Source: Plakobranchus ocellatus
Taxonomy: Eukaryota; Mollusca; Gastropoda; Plakobranchidae
Length of the DNA: 31,285 nucleotides
Assembly: GCA_019648995.1 (NCBI GenBank)
Contig: BLXT01000383.1
Span: 682,584 to 713,868, forward strand
Direction of reading: 5' to 3'
The notes under the pieces were generated by a model. That model had not been told where the DNA came from. It saw only the letters and a program-made list of their open reading frames with translations, and searched no databases. Both the position numbers and the translations under genes were made by a program. Below are positions 10,270-20,145 of the stretch, piece after piece (position 1 is the first letter of the stretch; every line of letters starts with the position of its first letter).

Positions 10270-12095
10270 GAAGGTAGAAGCCAAATACTAATACTTAAAG
10301 AAAAAAATCAAAATAAAATGCAATGCAGCAAAAAAAGAATGGATTAATTAACAATGTCAAGAAATAGGGCAAAAGTTAAATAGAGACAGCGAATTCATGG
10401 ACATCAGTGGTAAGAAAATCAAACGCAGTAACCCTGGCTGCATCAAATCAAAGGATGGAACAATGTTAATGGAAAAGAAGGAAATACTAAATAGATGATC
10501 AGAATACGTTGAAGATCGTTTTAAAGATGATAGGTGCAAAAAACCCAAAATAAAGAAAAGATAGAAGGCCCAACCATCCATAAAGAATAGGAAGAAGCAG
10601 CAATAAAGAAAAGCAAAAATGGAAAAGCCACAAAATAAAATAATATACCAGTAAAAATAATTAAGCGTTTTAAATAATATAGGAATAGATCTGACAATAA
10701 AATTTCTATGCAATATACGATAGTGGTACAATTCCAGAAGATCTTTGTAAATCTGTTTTTATAATACTGCCTAAAACATCAGGAGCAACAAAATGTGAAC
10801 TTCATAGAACAATCAGTTTTATGAGCCATTTTAGAAAAATCCTGTTACGTGTTTCAATGTACAGAATGTGCAAGAGTCTAAGACCAGAACTATCTACAAA
10901 ACAGTTTGGCTTTATGCCTCATAAAGAGCCTAGAAACACAATATTCACTTTGTCAATGCCTACTGATGGGTGTATGGAAATGCAAAGAGGTCTCTGTTTC
11001 ATTGATTATTCTAAGGAATTTGACAAAGCAAAACATTTAAAGCTGTTTAGTATGCTAGAAAAATTAGACATTAATGGGAAAGATCTGAGGGTGATTAGAA
11101 ATTTATACTGAGATCAAACTGCATCTGTAAGAATTGAAGGAGAACATAGTGATTTCAAATCCATCAAAAGAGGTGTGATGCAGGGATGTGTAATGTCTCC
11201 TGATCTTTTTAACTTTTATAGTGAAACAATCTTGATGATATTTCAGGCTTAAAAATAACTGGAGAGAATCTTAATACTCTCAGGTATGCAGATGATACAA
11301 TTTTATTAGCAGAAACTGGTGGACAACTCCAAAAACTTCTTAATACTGTAGCTTTAGAGAGCAAAAGAATGGGCCTGTCTTTGAATGTAAAGAAAACGGA
11401 ATGCATGGTCATTTCAAAGAAATCCTCTAACCCCAAGTGCAATTTTGTTAGCAAAGACAAAAAATTAAACAGTTACAAAATTCAAATATCTAAGTTACCT
11501 GATAACATCAGATGACAGATGCACAAGTGAAATAAGTAAAAGAATGGCTATGACCAAAGATACATTCCAAAAAATGAAACCGGTACTGGCAAATAGAAAC
11601 ATAAAAACCAAAATTACGGTAATGAAAACATATGTATGGTCAGTACTTTTATATAATGGTAGTGAGTTGGACAATAAACAAGGAAACTGAGAAAAAAACT
11701 AGAGGCTGTAGAGATGCGGTTTATGAGAAGAATGATGAGGATATAATGAACAGAAAAAAAGTACAATGAATTGGTACTGAAAGGAGGCTAATCTTAAGCG
11801 ATCACTAATTAAACCATAAGACAGAAGCAGTTACAGTTTTTAGGCCATTTGCTGACACAAAGATTAAGAACACTTAGCAATCACTGGAAAGATTGAAGGT
11901 AAATGCAGTAGAGGTAGACAGATCATATCTTTTATTGAAAGTCTTAAGTCATGGGCAACAGGCAAGGGTAGTAACAACATCTTTGTTAAGTTAACTGAGA
12001 ATAGGTTTGACTTTGAGTGGAGGACCATGATCACCAATGTATGTTCTAGACAAGCTACTTGAAGAAGAAGATGGTTTTGCAATTGCAAAAACTAA
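10270..12095 (+). pseudogene. Degraded RTE-like non-LTR retrotransposon (LINE), reverse transcriptase remnant
   Basis: Three-frame reading gives pieces of one LINE polyprotein in order. A linker comes before the RT (10330-10560), then ELHRTISFMSHF (from about 10797). RT palm motif FIDYSKEFDK follows near 10999, GVMQGCVMSPDLFNFY near 11175, and RYADDTILLAE with the YADD catalytic box at 11285-11296. The C-terminal part (11480-12060) is strongly broken but recognisable. It has the YLGYLITSDGR-type, SVLLYGSECW-type and FLGH-type blocks of RTE/BovB-like elements. A stop at 11109, a frameshift near 11240 and many later stops make it dead. No AP-endonuclease domain is seen upstream, so the copy is 5'-truncated, as LINE copies usually are. 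A related copy lies at 15645-16670 on the other strand. Confidence 0.85.
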
Positions 12096-12099
12096 AATT

Positions 12100-12655
12100 C
12101 AGAAGAATTTAGCCATCATGCTGTCTCCTTTAGGAATCTCTTTGTGACAATGTCGTGAATGTGAGTAGCCAAAATTATATGTGGGAAGGATTTCAGAAAA
12201 ATTTGCAATTTCCCACAACAAGTAATATGTGATGCATTCAGCCGAAACACGGCACATGTCGCTGGGCTCTATTTCAAGCTACAGGCAAAATAGTGATGTC
12301 AGGTCCATATCTAGCAAAGTTGATTTCATTGTTTGAAATCAATCTTGAACTATAAATTTATCATGTCCCAAAAGAATAATCATAATTTTTGTCTAAAAGT
12401 GTTCTTTAAAGCTTTTTTGATGTCATGTTCGTGTCATGTAGTTGTCCTGCAAATTATGTGTCTTTGTATTCTCTGGGTTATCTGTCCCACTATTTGCCCA
12501 TTCAGGTACGTTTATACCTATACTGTGTTAAAGAGCTTTTCATCTTTTTATTTCAAGCGGCAAGTCTTTTCTTACTGTTATAGTTTTTTTTTTTTATGAA
12601 TTTAAATTGGCTCCGTTTCTAAGGGCTTGTTTATCCGCAACAACATGTCAGCATT
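12100..12655. other. Non-coding stretch after the LINE
   Basis: The frame at 12333-12599 is hydrophobic and T-rich (Phe, Cys, Ser, Leu), without a domain or splice signals I can trust. I regard it as chance. No repeat structure was seen. Confidence 0.4.
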
Positions 12656-14895
12656 ATCTAGACCCAGACTCTAGATCTAGTCAACAGGAAAAAAAAAACT
12701 GTCGTTGTTCTTCTAAATTGAAAAAAGACAGCCATGATCAGCAAAATCAATGCATAGGGAATTATTTTGTCTGAGAATGCCAGCTAACACAAGGACGAGA
12801 ATGCAACCAAAATGATCAACAGAGCTACCATAATTATAAGACATGCAACGAAGCATAGACTAGATCTAGATCTAGATCTAGTGTACGATTGTATAGAATG
12901 AAGATTTAAATCTGGATCTAGCGCCAGTTTACTAACAACATAGCAGTTATGTTTAAGATGTCTCATTATTATGAAAATATAATTTGGTGATCCTTGACAT
13001 TTAAAATAATAATATTCTGGATCTAGATCTAGACTAGACCTAAGATTCAGCCCAGACTTTCACCTCTCCTACTGATGTAAATCTAGTAATCTTTGGAGAT
13101 CTAAATCAAGCCCATTTCAGGTCCACCTCATAAACCTAAAGCCACACATCTTGAACTAGATCTATATAAACGGCACTGGTGGAGGACTGCGGTCCCTATC
13201 AGTTTTCCTCCTAAATTGGATGGCCATTTCGATCATTTAACGCCAATGGGTGTACAAACTACTACTACTTCGATATGTCTTTTTTTATGATTGAATGTTT
13301 CTTAAACGGAAGGCTCTATTATTATGAAAATTTGAAAAAAAAAATTCATTCTCACACCATCAGCTGCATACGAAATGAAGAGGCAATATTGTAGATCTAG
13401 ATTTAATATCTAGATGTCTAGATCTGGATTCTTGAAGCCCACTTACTGACGTCAAATAATCGAAATGGCCGACTTCCTTGGGTGGGCAAAGTAGGGACCG
13501 CAGTCCTCCACCAGTGCCATATAAACATTTGATAAATGATGATAACATCCTAGATCTAGATCTATTTACAGCTCTGGAATCTCAACGATTTTTTTTTTTT
13601 TAAAGCTTTGGGTGTGGAGTGCCCAGATCTAGATCTTGGTCTATGGAATGGTTTGTCTCTTACGACGAGAATCAGTGTACATCTTTTTTTCTTAACATTC
13701 GTGGTGACTCTTATTTACAGCTACTTTTATACATATTTATCAATGACTTCAAATGTATCACAATACAAGAGAATCAATTTTATTGCTCTGCGAATCATGG
13801 AAAAGAAAAATTTCAGGGAAAATAAAAGCAGAAAATAAGGTCGGCCTTTTGTATACGCAGATCTAGATTTTACCTTCGTTGTTCCCTTAAGAGAGGATTA
13901 GGTTGCTAGATACAATTTTAGCTAAATTTTCTAGCAATCCACTGATTTATGAGATTAAGCGTAGATCTCCTGGATATAGATCTAGAGATATCATTTTACA
14001 TGTTATTTTAGTTCCGCAACTTGGGACGATAGTGAAAGTGAAAAAGAAGGCGTGTACAACATTAAACTTTTGGTTGAAACGAGCCCTTCCTGTTCCATTA
14101 GACAGTTTTAGCTTAACGTGATTTGACCTTTGGAGGCCCGTAAACTTTGAACTTTTCCCGTAACCTTTGTTGAAGGATTCACTGCGCATGTCTGGCGCGG
14201 AATCCGAGAGCGTAGCGTGCCTTTCCAGCTAACGTTCACTGACGTTAACAGACCCGCTTCAACGTAAGTAGCCTTAACTAGATCTAGATCTATATCAAAT
14301 GTAACTTCTTAAGCTTAGCTTTTTTTCAAATTTTTGAAATTAATTTAAGAAAAGAAAAAAAAAAACCCACAACAGTAATTAAAATGTTTGTAATTATAAT
14401 AGCGATGTCCTTCGAAGTATCTAGATCTGCTGACTGTCTCTACTCAGCCAGCGGCGGTGGCAGCCATGTCTAGATCTAGAAATCTAGAATCTAGAATGGT
14501 ACCAGCTTTGTCTAGGCCCTATCCTGTATTAGATTTTTTCTAGATTCTAGATCTAGATCTCGACTAGATATAAAATTCATAGCCTAATTAAATTGAAGAA
14601 TGATGTTTTGTTTTTATTATATTCTTGCAACCTTTTTTGGACTAAAAAAAGAAAATCAAACGACCATTGTGTGTCTTATTTTTTTTCTCCTTGCACAGCA
14701 TTGTAAGAAGTTGAAAACCCAAAAATTACATTTGCCGCTGTTTTTGGATAATCCAGATCTACCTCCACCAGCTATTGACACACAAAAAAGGCAAAAAAAT
14801 ATTAAAAATATCTATAGAAAGTAGCACTTTGTTGGATTGCAACCACGTCAACTCATCAGTAGCTGATGAATGTAGAGATCGGCTAGATCTAGATA
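12655..14895. repeat. Region rich in interspersed TAGATC / TCTAGA hexamers
   Basis: Short arrays of the overlapping palindromic words AGATCT and TCTAGA, forming TAGATCTAGATCTAG-like strings, recur at about 12665, 12862-12882, 13018, 13392-13425, 13550-13562, 13862, 13978, 14278-14292, 14470-14500, 14540-14565 and 14884. They are dispersed rather than one satellite block. Such words are nearly absent from the first 12 kb. One more occurs in the leader of the Gypsy element at about 18870. No gene is seen between them. Confidence 0.85.
13164..13526. mobile_element. 347-bp MITE with perfect 27-bp TIRs and 8-bp target duplication (hAT- or Mutator-like)
   Basis: The element spans 13172-13518. Its left end GGCACTGGTGGAGGACTGCG plus GTCCCTA (13172-13198) is an exact reverse complement of 13492-13518. 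Looser inverted similarity continues inward, with GGCCATTTCGATCATTT against its counterpart at 13446-13470. Both ends are bordered by the identical octamer ATATAAAC (13164-13171 and 13519-13526), a clean target-site duplication. Eight-base duplications are typical of hAT and also occur in Mutator, P and Merlin. There is no transposase frame. The interior holds TAGATC hexamer strings at 13392-13425. Confidence 0.88.
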
Positions 14896-14899
14896 TGAT

Positions 14900-15640
14900 T
14901 CAGCCTTTCTTGGATTGCTTGTTCATTTATCCTCTGTAGTGAGATTTTATCAAGGAACTTTGCGATTTAGGACTTGAATATATCTACTTTAGGTCTTGTT
15001 GTCAAACAAGAAGTGAATTTCATTTATTATTCAAACAAAAGAACAAAAGTACCGGTAAGCTACATCTAAAAGTAAAGGCCTGGATTTTTAGGCTACATTC
15101 CAGTTATAACCCTTTCATATTTTACAGGACTGAGCATTTTATTTGAGCCTAGAATCCCCGAAATGCAACAAAAATTTCATCGCTCATTGTATGTCATATT
15201 TTTTTTTCCCTGCCAAAATTGCTGGAACGAGGGAATATACTGTTCTAACAAATTGTACGTTAAGGATGCATAATAATTACACTGGATGCTTGGTGTGGAG
15301 GATAAATATATGACTGACAATTAACAATGTAACCATGAGATTTGGTTTTGCTTTCATATGTATGAATACATGAGCATCCCATTGGTCCTTTTCAGGTAAA
15401 TTTTTGGAGTGCAGTATTTTGTTGAGATCAGTCTCCAATTCCAATAGCTGTAAGTATAAATGTATTCGTTTCTCTGTCCTAAAGTAAACATGAGTCTGCC
15501 CCAGGTAAGCTTTTGATATCCAAATGATCTAGGAATTCGAGACTTTTGGCCCAATCATACTTTCTTGCACACCATATTGCTGTCTCAATTCTGTTTTCAA
15601 TCTTTTTTTTTGCATTTATAAAATAATCTCAATCCCTAAG
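14900..15640. other. Non-coding stretch with no recognised feature
   Basis: A minus-strand open stretch from about 15610 down to 15485 has protein-like composition (ETAIWCARKYDWAKS...) but ends in a stop and continues with others. I could not assign it to any family. It might be a decayed transposon or exon remnant, and I treat it as unannotated. Confidence 0.35.
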
Positions 15641-15688
15641 ACATATCATCATCAGGTACCTTCTCTGGAACAGACAGTGGCAACCATG

Positions 15689-15824
15689 TCGAGGACAACC
15701 TTTGGCTCAAACTCACCACAGACAACCACGTCACGTACGGGGCGACAAGCACGACTGCCTGTGCGCTTCCAGTAACTCTGTGAGATGTCTGTGCTGGGGG
15801 GAGGTGTGTGGCGCACTCTCAAAC
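15689..15824 (+). mobile_element. Inverted fragment of the neighbouring Ty3/Gypsy element (pol end, polypurine tract, LTR start)
   Basis: The 136 bases are about 97% identical to the reverse complement of 16946-17082. They contain the end of pol, the G-rich polypurine tract at 15796-15804 and the first 20 bases of the LTR (from 15805). The match stops abruptly at both ends inside the LINE fragment. There is no second LTR or target duplication, so this is a rearrangement product, not an insertion of its own. Confidence 0.9.
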
Positions 15825-16064
15825 CTATTCTTTTACTTATTTTACTTGTACATCGGCCATCTGATGTTATCAGATAACCTAGATATTTGAATTTTGTAAA
15901 GTGTTTGATTTGTTCATCTTTGCCAACGAGATTGCACTTGAGGTTAGAGGATTTCTTTGAGTTGGCCATACAGGCTGGCCCATTCTTTCGCTCTCCAAAA
16001 TATGAATATATACAAAGACAAGTATACATGGATACACCCACACGCATGTACACATATACATATA
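15825..16064. repeat. Direct duplicate of 16510-16735
   Basis: Both segments run from CTATTCTTTTACTTATTTTA to CACATATACATATAA in the same orientation, with roughly 3% substitutions. The copy at 16510 lacks about 14 bp (ATACAGGCTGGCC region) that lie between GGCC repeats in the other. They carry the LINE residues KFKYLGYLITSDGR plus the short AT-rich leader outside the LINE. Confidence 0.93.
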
Positions 16065-16766
16065 ACTCAAACCTATCCTCAGTTAACCTTTTATAAGTTG
16101 TTGCTACCCTTGCCTATTGCCCATGACTTAAGATTTTCAATAAAAATTATTCTTTGTCTACCTCTACTGCGTTTGCCTTCCAGTGATTGCCAAGTGTTTT
16201 AAACCCTTGTGTCGGCAAATGTGGCCTAGAAATTGTAGTTTCCTCTGTCTCATGGTTTTAATTAGTGATCGCTCAAGATTAGCCTCTCTCAGTACCAATT
16301 CATGTGACTTTTTTTCTGTCCATGATATCATTCTTCTGACGAACCACATCTCTACTGCTTCTAGTTTTTTTCCCTCCGATTCCTTGTATATTGTCCAACA
16401 CTCACTACCATATAAAAGTACTGACCTTACATATGTTTTAATTACCCTTATTTTGGTTTTCATACTTATGTTTCTATTTGCCAGTACTGGTTTCATTTTT
16501 TGGCCATGGCTATTCTTTTACTTATTTTACTTGTACATCGACCATCTGATGTTATCAGGTAACCTAGATATTTGAATTTTGTAAAGTGTATGATTTGTTC
16601 ACCTTTACTTACGAGATTGCACTTGAGGTTAGAGGATTTCTTTGAGTTGGCCTATTCTTTCGCTCTCCAAAATATGAATATATACAAAGACAAGTATACA
16701 TGGATACACCCACACGCATATACACATATACATATAAGCATAAACGCATATCCAAATAATATGATA

Positions 16767-16767
<1 letters not shown>

Positions 16768-16805
<38 letters not shown>
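16768..16805. repeat. AT microsatellite at the left edge of the Gypsy element
   Basis: An almost pure (AT)n run directly abuts the LTR start TGTAGCAATTGG. The right edge of the element also abuts a microsatellite. This hides the target-site duplication that would be expected there. Confidence 0.9.
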
Positions 16806-16809
<4 letters not shown>

Positions 16810-16965
16810 GCAATTGGCAAACAATCAACAAAGTCAACTAACTGTTAGACGTTAATCCATTTTTAATAATCCATTTGACTCAATGTAACTAGGAAGTTTG
16901 AGTGTGACGCAAAATACAAAAACAATAACAAAACAAAACAATTTGGTTTGAGAGTGCACCACACA
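16806..16965 (-). repeat. 3' LTR of the Gypsy element
   Basis: 160 bp, reading TGTGTGGTGCACTC...GCCAATTGCTACA on the minus strand, with TG/CA termini. It follows the polypurine tract at 16966-16974. Compared with the 5' LTR it has 8 substitutions and no indel. Confidence 0.93.
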
Positions 16966-16974
16966 CCTCCCCCC
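16966..16974 (-). promoter_or_regulatory. Polypurine tract of the Gypsy element
   Basis: GGGGGGAGG on the minus strand directly precedes the LTR start TGTGTGG. In LTR elements this tract primes plus-strand DNA synthesis. The same tract is preserved in the inverted fragment at 15796-15804. Confidence 0.85.
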
Positions 16975-16996
16975 AGCACAGACATCTCACAGAGTT

Positions 16997-18840
16997 ACTG
17001 GAAGCGCACAGGCAGTCGTACTTGTCGCCCCGTACGTGACGTGAGTTGTCTGTGGTGAGTTTGAGCCAAAGGTTGTCCTCGAGTGTCATCCGTATCAGTG
17101 GCAGAGGGCGGCCCTGGCAACGCTAGAGGACGTCCACGACGCGCTGGTGGTTGCAGCTGGACCTGTTTGGTGGGTCCACTTGCGCCGGTTTGAGGCGGTC
17201 TATTGAGATTCGTTCTGCCCGACCGCCCATGTCCACAAGCAACGTTTTCTCACCTGACGCTAGCACAGTATATGGGCCGGTGTATGGTCTTTGTAGTGGA
17301 GTCTTAACGGTATCAGTGCGTTTGTAAACGTACTTGGCTGTGAGCAAAGATGGGGGCATATATGTGTGTGGTTTACTGTGGTGGATAGTTGGTCTAGGTT
17401 TGAGGAGTTGTGTCTTGGCTCGGAACGCTGTCAAAAATTCTATAGCCGACCAAGGCGAAGTTTGAGAAGGGCTGAACTCGCCAGGAACGGTAAGAGATTC
17501 ACCGTAGACGAGCTCTGCTGACGAATATCCCAGGTCTTCCCTGGGTGGGTTCTACGTCCAAGGAGTACCCAAGGTAGTTCCGCTACCCAGTTATTGCCTG
17601 TGAGTCTGGCTTTCAGAGCTGCATTGAGCGTGCGGTGAAATCTTTCGACCATTCCGTTGGCTTGGGGGTGAAATGCTGTTGTCCGGCGTACCTTGACTCC
17701 AAGACGTCTAGCGATTTCTGTCCACAACGCAGAGGTAAACTGTGAACCGCGGTCCGATGATAAGTCCTCAGGAATGCCAAAGCGAGAGATCCAACCTCCC
17801 ACCAGAGCTTGAACACATTCGTCAGTTGTAATATTTGGGATAGGAATTGCCTCTGGCCACCGAGTGTTGCGATCAATGATGGTTAGGAGGTATCGGTAAC
17901 CACAGGACTCAGGAAGCGGGCCTACAATGTCGATGTAGATATGCGAAAATCTCTTTTCTGGCACAGTAAATGTTTGAAGGGGTGCACGAGTATGTTTTAG
18001 AATTTTTGATTATTTACATTCGTGACACTCTTTAACCCAGGTGCTAACTTGACGTCGTAAGCCATGCCGGACGAATTTCTCCGAAACAAGCTTGACGGTA
18101 GCCTTAACCCCCGGATGTGAAAGGTTGTGGACAGCCTCAAATACGGAGCGTCTGAAATCTGGAGGAACAATGGGGCGAGCTCGGCCAGTTGAAATATCGC
18201 AGAGGAGTTCGGGTCCTTTGTCGTTCTATTTGGTACTGGTTATTTGCAGGTTAGTGAGCGCTGTTTTGTATGCTTGTACGTCTGCACTCGAGGCTTGCGC
18301 TGCAGCCATAGCTGTATAGTCGATGCCTAACGAGACTGCATTAATGTCAGTGACAGCTCGTGAGAGGCAGTCGGCAACTACATTCTTCTTTCCAGATATA
18401 TGCCTAATGTCAGTGGAAAACTCTGATATTGCAGACAGATGCCTCTGCTGACGAGCTGATTGTAGCTCCGTAGCTTTTGACATCGCGTGGACTAACGGCC
18501 TGTGATCCGTGTAAATGGTGAACTGTCTTTCCTCTAACATGTAGCGAAAATGACGTGTAGCCAAATGAACGCCCAGGAGTTCTCTGTCGAAATTACTGTA
18601 GGCCTACTTAATCTCTGGTTTACGCAGTTGTCGACTGAAAAAGGCGAGTGGTTCCCAACGACCATGCGCGTACTGTTCCAGGACGACGCCGATGTCAAGT
18701 GCTGCCACCACATGGTAGTTCTTTGTCTCATCTGCTGTAATCCCACGCAATGCAAACTGTGCCTCTGTTTGGGCGAACCATGCCGATGGGCAAGTGATCC
18801 AAAACGTGGAGAGTTTAAGTGCTACGGTTTCAATAGACAT
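16997..18840 (-). pseudogene. Gypsy gag-pol remnant: gag start fused to RNase H, HHCC zinc finger, integrase, pol tail
   Basis: From the ATG at 18840, the gag start (WFAQTEAQFALRGIT, then YHVVAALD) runs straight into RNase H (VLEQYAHGRWEPLAFFSRQL) at about 18710. The joint replaces most of gag, protease and the RT core. RNase H keeps the Glu of RELLGVH and the Asp of TDHRPL but has lost the TDAS Asp. A stop lies at 18604-18606 (IK stop AYSNFDREL) and another at 18226-18228. The integrase HHCC finger follows (NLSHPG near 18115, then CHEC near 18015) with a stop just after it. The integrase core keeps its D,D,E residues: YIDIVGPLP, SSDRGSQFTS and GMVERFHRTL (17945-17620). A frameshift near 17545 separates it from the C-terminal part (YGESLTVPGEFSPS, TAFRAKTQLLKPR, PYTVLASG). 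Pol ends in RTGRQVRLPVRFQ and a TAA near 16997. It is dead but well recognisable. Confidence 0.88.
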
Positions 18841-18897
18841 GATGTGTCGATAGATATGGTTGCGTGTGATTTAGATCTAGATGTAGATATATTTAAA

Positions 18898-18915
18898 ATC
18901 ACGTCAGGGTCACCA
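18898..18915 (-). promoter_or_regulatory. Primer-binding site of the Gypsy element
   Basis: Minus strand TGGTGACCCTGACGTGA, one base after the 5' LTR end. It starts with TGG, the complement of a tRNA CCA tail, as retroelement primer sites do. I did not determine which tRNA pairs with the rest. Confidence 0.75.
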
Positions 18916-18916
18916 A

Positions 18917-19070
18917 TGTAGCAATTGGCAGACAATCAACAAAGTCAACTAACTGTTAGATGTTAATCCATTTTTAATAATCCATTTGACTCAATGTAAC
19001 CGGGAAGTTTGAGTGTGACGTAAAATACAAAAACAATAACAAAACGAAACAATTTGTTTTGAGAGTGCGC

Positions 19071-19076
<6 letters not shown>
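18917..19076 (-). repeat. 5' LTR of the Gypsy element
   Basis: 160 bp matching 16806-16965 with 8 differences. Its outer end CACACA merges with a long CA microsatellite, which may have grown from the LTR tip or have been the insertion target. Confidence 0.92.
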
Positions 19077-19133
<57 letters not shown>

Positions 19134-19160
19134 GAGTGTGTGTGTGTGTGTGAGAGAGAG
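19071..19160. repeat. Compound (CA)n(TA)n(TG)n(GA)n microsatellite, self-complementary
   Basis: About 12 CA units, 18 TA units and 11 TG units in that order, then GAGAGA. Since CA and TG arms are complementary around a TA centre, the single strand can fold into one long hairpin. It abuts the 5' LTR. Confidence 0.95.
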
Positions 19161-19887
19161 CGTGCGCGAGTATTGAACGTCTAATCTCCAGTGTGAAGGT
19201 ACATTGCTCATCTGTGAACCACCAGGTATGCCATATGTCCTCTTCAGACAGATTGGTGGCGAATTACAGGAGACTCGTAACAATAATTTCCAACCAACGC
19301 AAGGTTCAAAACTACGATGAAAAACAGTTTAAAACTGCCGTCATTTTCGTGGAACAGCTAACCTCAACTTGAACATCTGCGTCTGCAACGATCAGGAGGT
19401 CTTCAAAGAAAATGAGAAGAGACACTTGTGTCAAGACTAGATTTAAGAATGATATCAAATTATGCAAGACATTCAGAATCAGCCATAAGGTTTCAAATTT
19501 CAGTCAAAATTTCTGGAAAAAAGCTAAAAGCTGCATAAAAACAGAGCTAATAGAGAAAGTGTGTGACTGCATCACCTTTGATGGATCTTTACCTCGACTT
19601 CTTTGCAATTTTGGTCAACAATCGAATGTTGAAATTGATGAAAATAATTATCAGTTTGATAATATCGACGACCTTCATAGATTATTGACTTTTCCTATCA
19701 AGTCTCATTTCATCGAATTTCATATCAATAATTTGTTAATGTGTTAAAATCTTTGTGCTACTGTTGGGATATCAGGTTTTTTTGCCCTCGTCAGTGCCAG
19801 CAATTTACGCATATCGAGTTGAATAGTCTTGCAAGGTTCAGAGGGACTGGCTAAGATTTGATTTTATTTGATTCTTCATTCAGTGCG
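19161..19887. other. Non-coding stretch with one unassigned small ORF
   Basis: A plus-strand frame from 19412 to 19747 (111 residues) has a non-repetitive composition, with stretches such as CNFGQQSNVEIDENNYQFDN, but no domain that I know. No splice structure or Kozak context supports it, and it is not called as a gene. The rest shows nothing recognisable. Confidence 0.35.
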
Positions 19888-20145
19888 TGACTTTCGAGGC
19901 TGATGATCGCGAGGTTTTGGTTGAGTCTGTTACTATTTCCTTTACTCGACTAGCCTCTCTATCATTTCCTCATAAAATAGTAGAAGAAATTCCACAAATT
20001 TAAACACAGAGTAACACTAGTACATTGCCAAAAAAAGTAAAAAAGAAACAAATATAAAAAAAAAAAAACAACAACAAAAGCACGCTTAAACGAAAATAAA
20101 CAAAAGAAAGGCTTAAGAATGTCCCAACACAATTCATTCCCACCC
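19888..20145. repeat. Copy 1 of a ~256-bp segment ending at the assembly gap
   Basis: The sequence from TTTCGAGGCTGATGATCGCG through CCCAACACAATTCATTCCCACCC ends exactly at the first N. It is repeated almost unchanged directly after the gap (20532-20786). Differences are a C/G change, a T/C change and A-run lengths. This is most likely the overlapping end of a contig. Confidence 0.95.

Larger units (their letters stand above)
15645..16670 (-). pseudogene. RTE-like LINE fragment, rearranged
   Basis: Read on the minus strand from 16670 down, the C-terminal half of the same LINE family as at 10.3-12.1 kb appears: FTKFKYLGYLITSDGR, MKPVLANRNIS, SVLLYGSECWTI, LQFLGHICRHKGLKHLAITG (16496-16164), then a worn piece to about 16067. 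The expected 3' end (MVATVCSREGT, then a stop and GATGATGAT) is found only at 15645-15688. Between them lie 376 bp of foreign order, made of a second copy of the LINE segment (15825-16064) and an inverted fragment of the neighbouring Gypsy element (15689-15824). The only RT-upstream sequence is a stub, so the copy lacks the RT core and is inactive. Confidence 0.85.
16806..19076 (-). mobile_element. Ty3/Gypsy LTR retrotransposon, internally deleted, 2,271 bp
   Basis: Two direct repeats of 160 bp (16806-16965 and 18917-19076) end in TG...CA and differ at 8 positions (5%). On the minus strand the 5' LTR is followed by TTGGTGACCCTGACGTGA, a TGG-initiated primer-binding site. GGGGGGAGG precedes the 3' LTR as polypurine tract. 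Between them are a gag start, RNase H, the integrase zinc finger, an integrase core and a pol tail, all in minus orientation. Protease, the RT core and most of gag are absent, so a full element would be about 4-5 kb. Two in-frame stops and a frameshift make it inactive. Flanking microsatellites leave no clear target duplication. Confidence 0.93.

Noticed and set aside
15485..15610. Protein-like minus-strand stretch ETAIWCARKYDWAKS
   Set aside because: It ends in a stop, has no start or splice sites I trust and no known family. It may be a relic but is not supportable.
15652..16053. Minus-strand ORF of 133 aa that looks like a novel protein
   Set aside because: It is a chimera of LINE sequence, antisense Gypsy pol tail and the LINE 3' end, created by the rearrangement.
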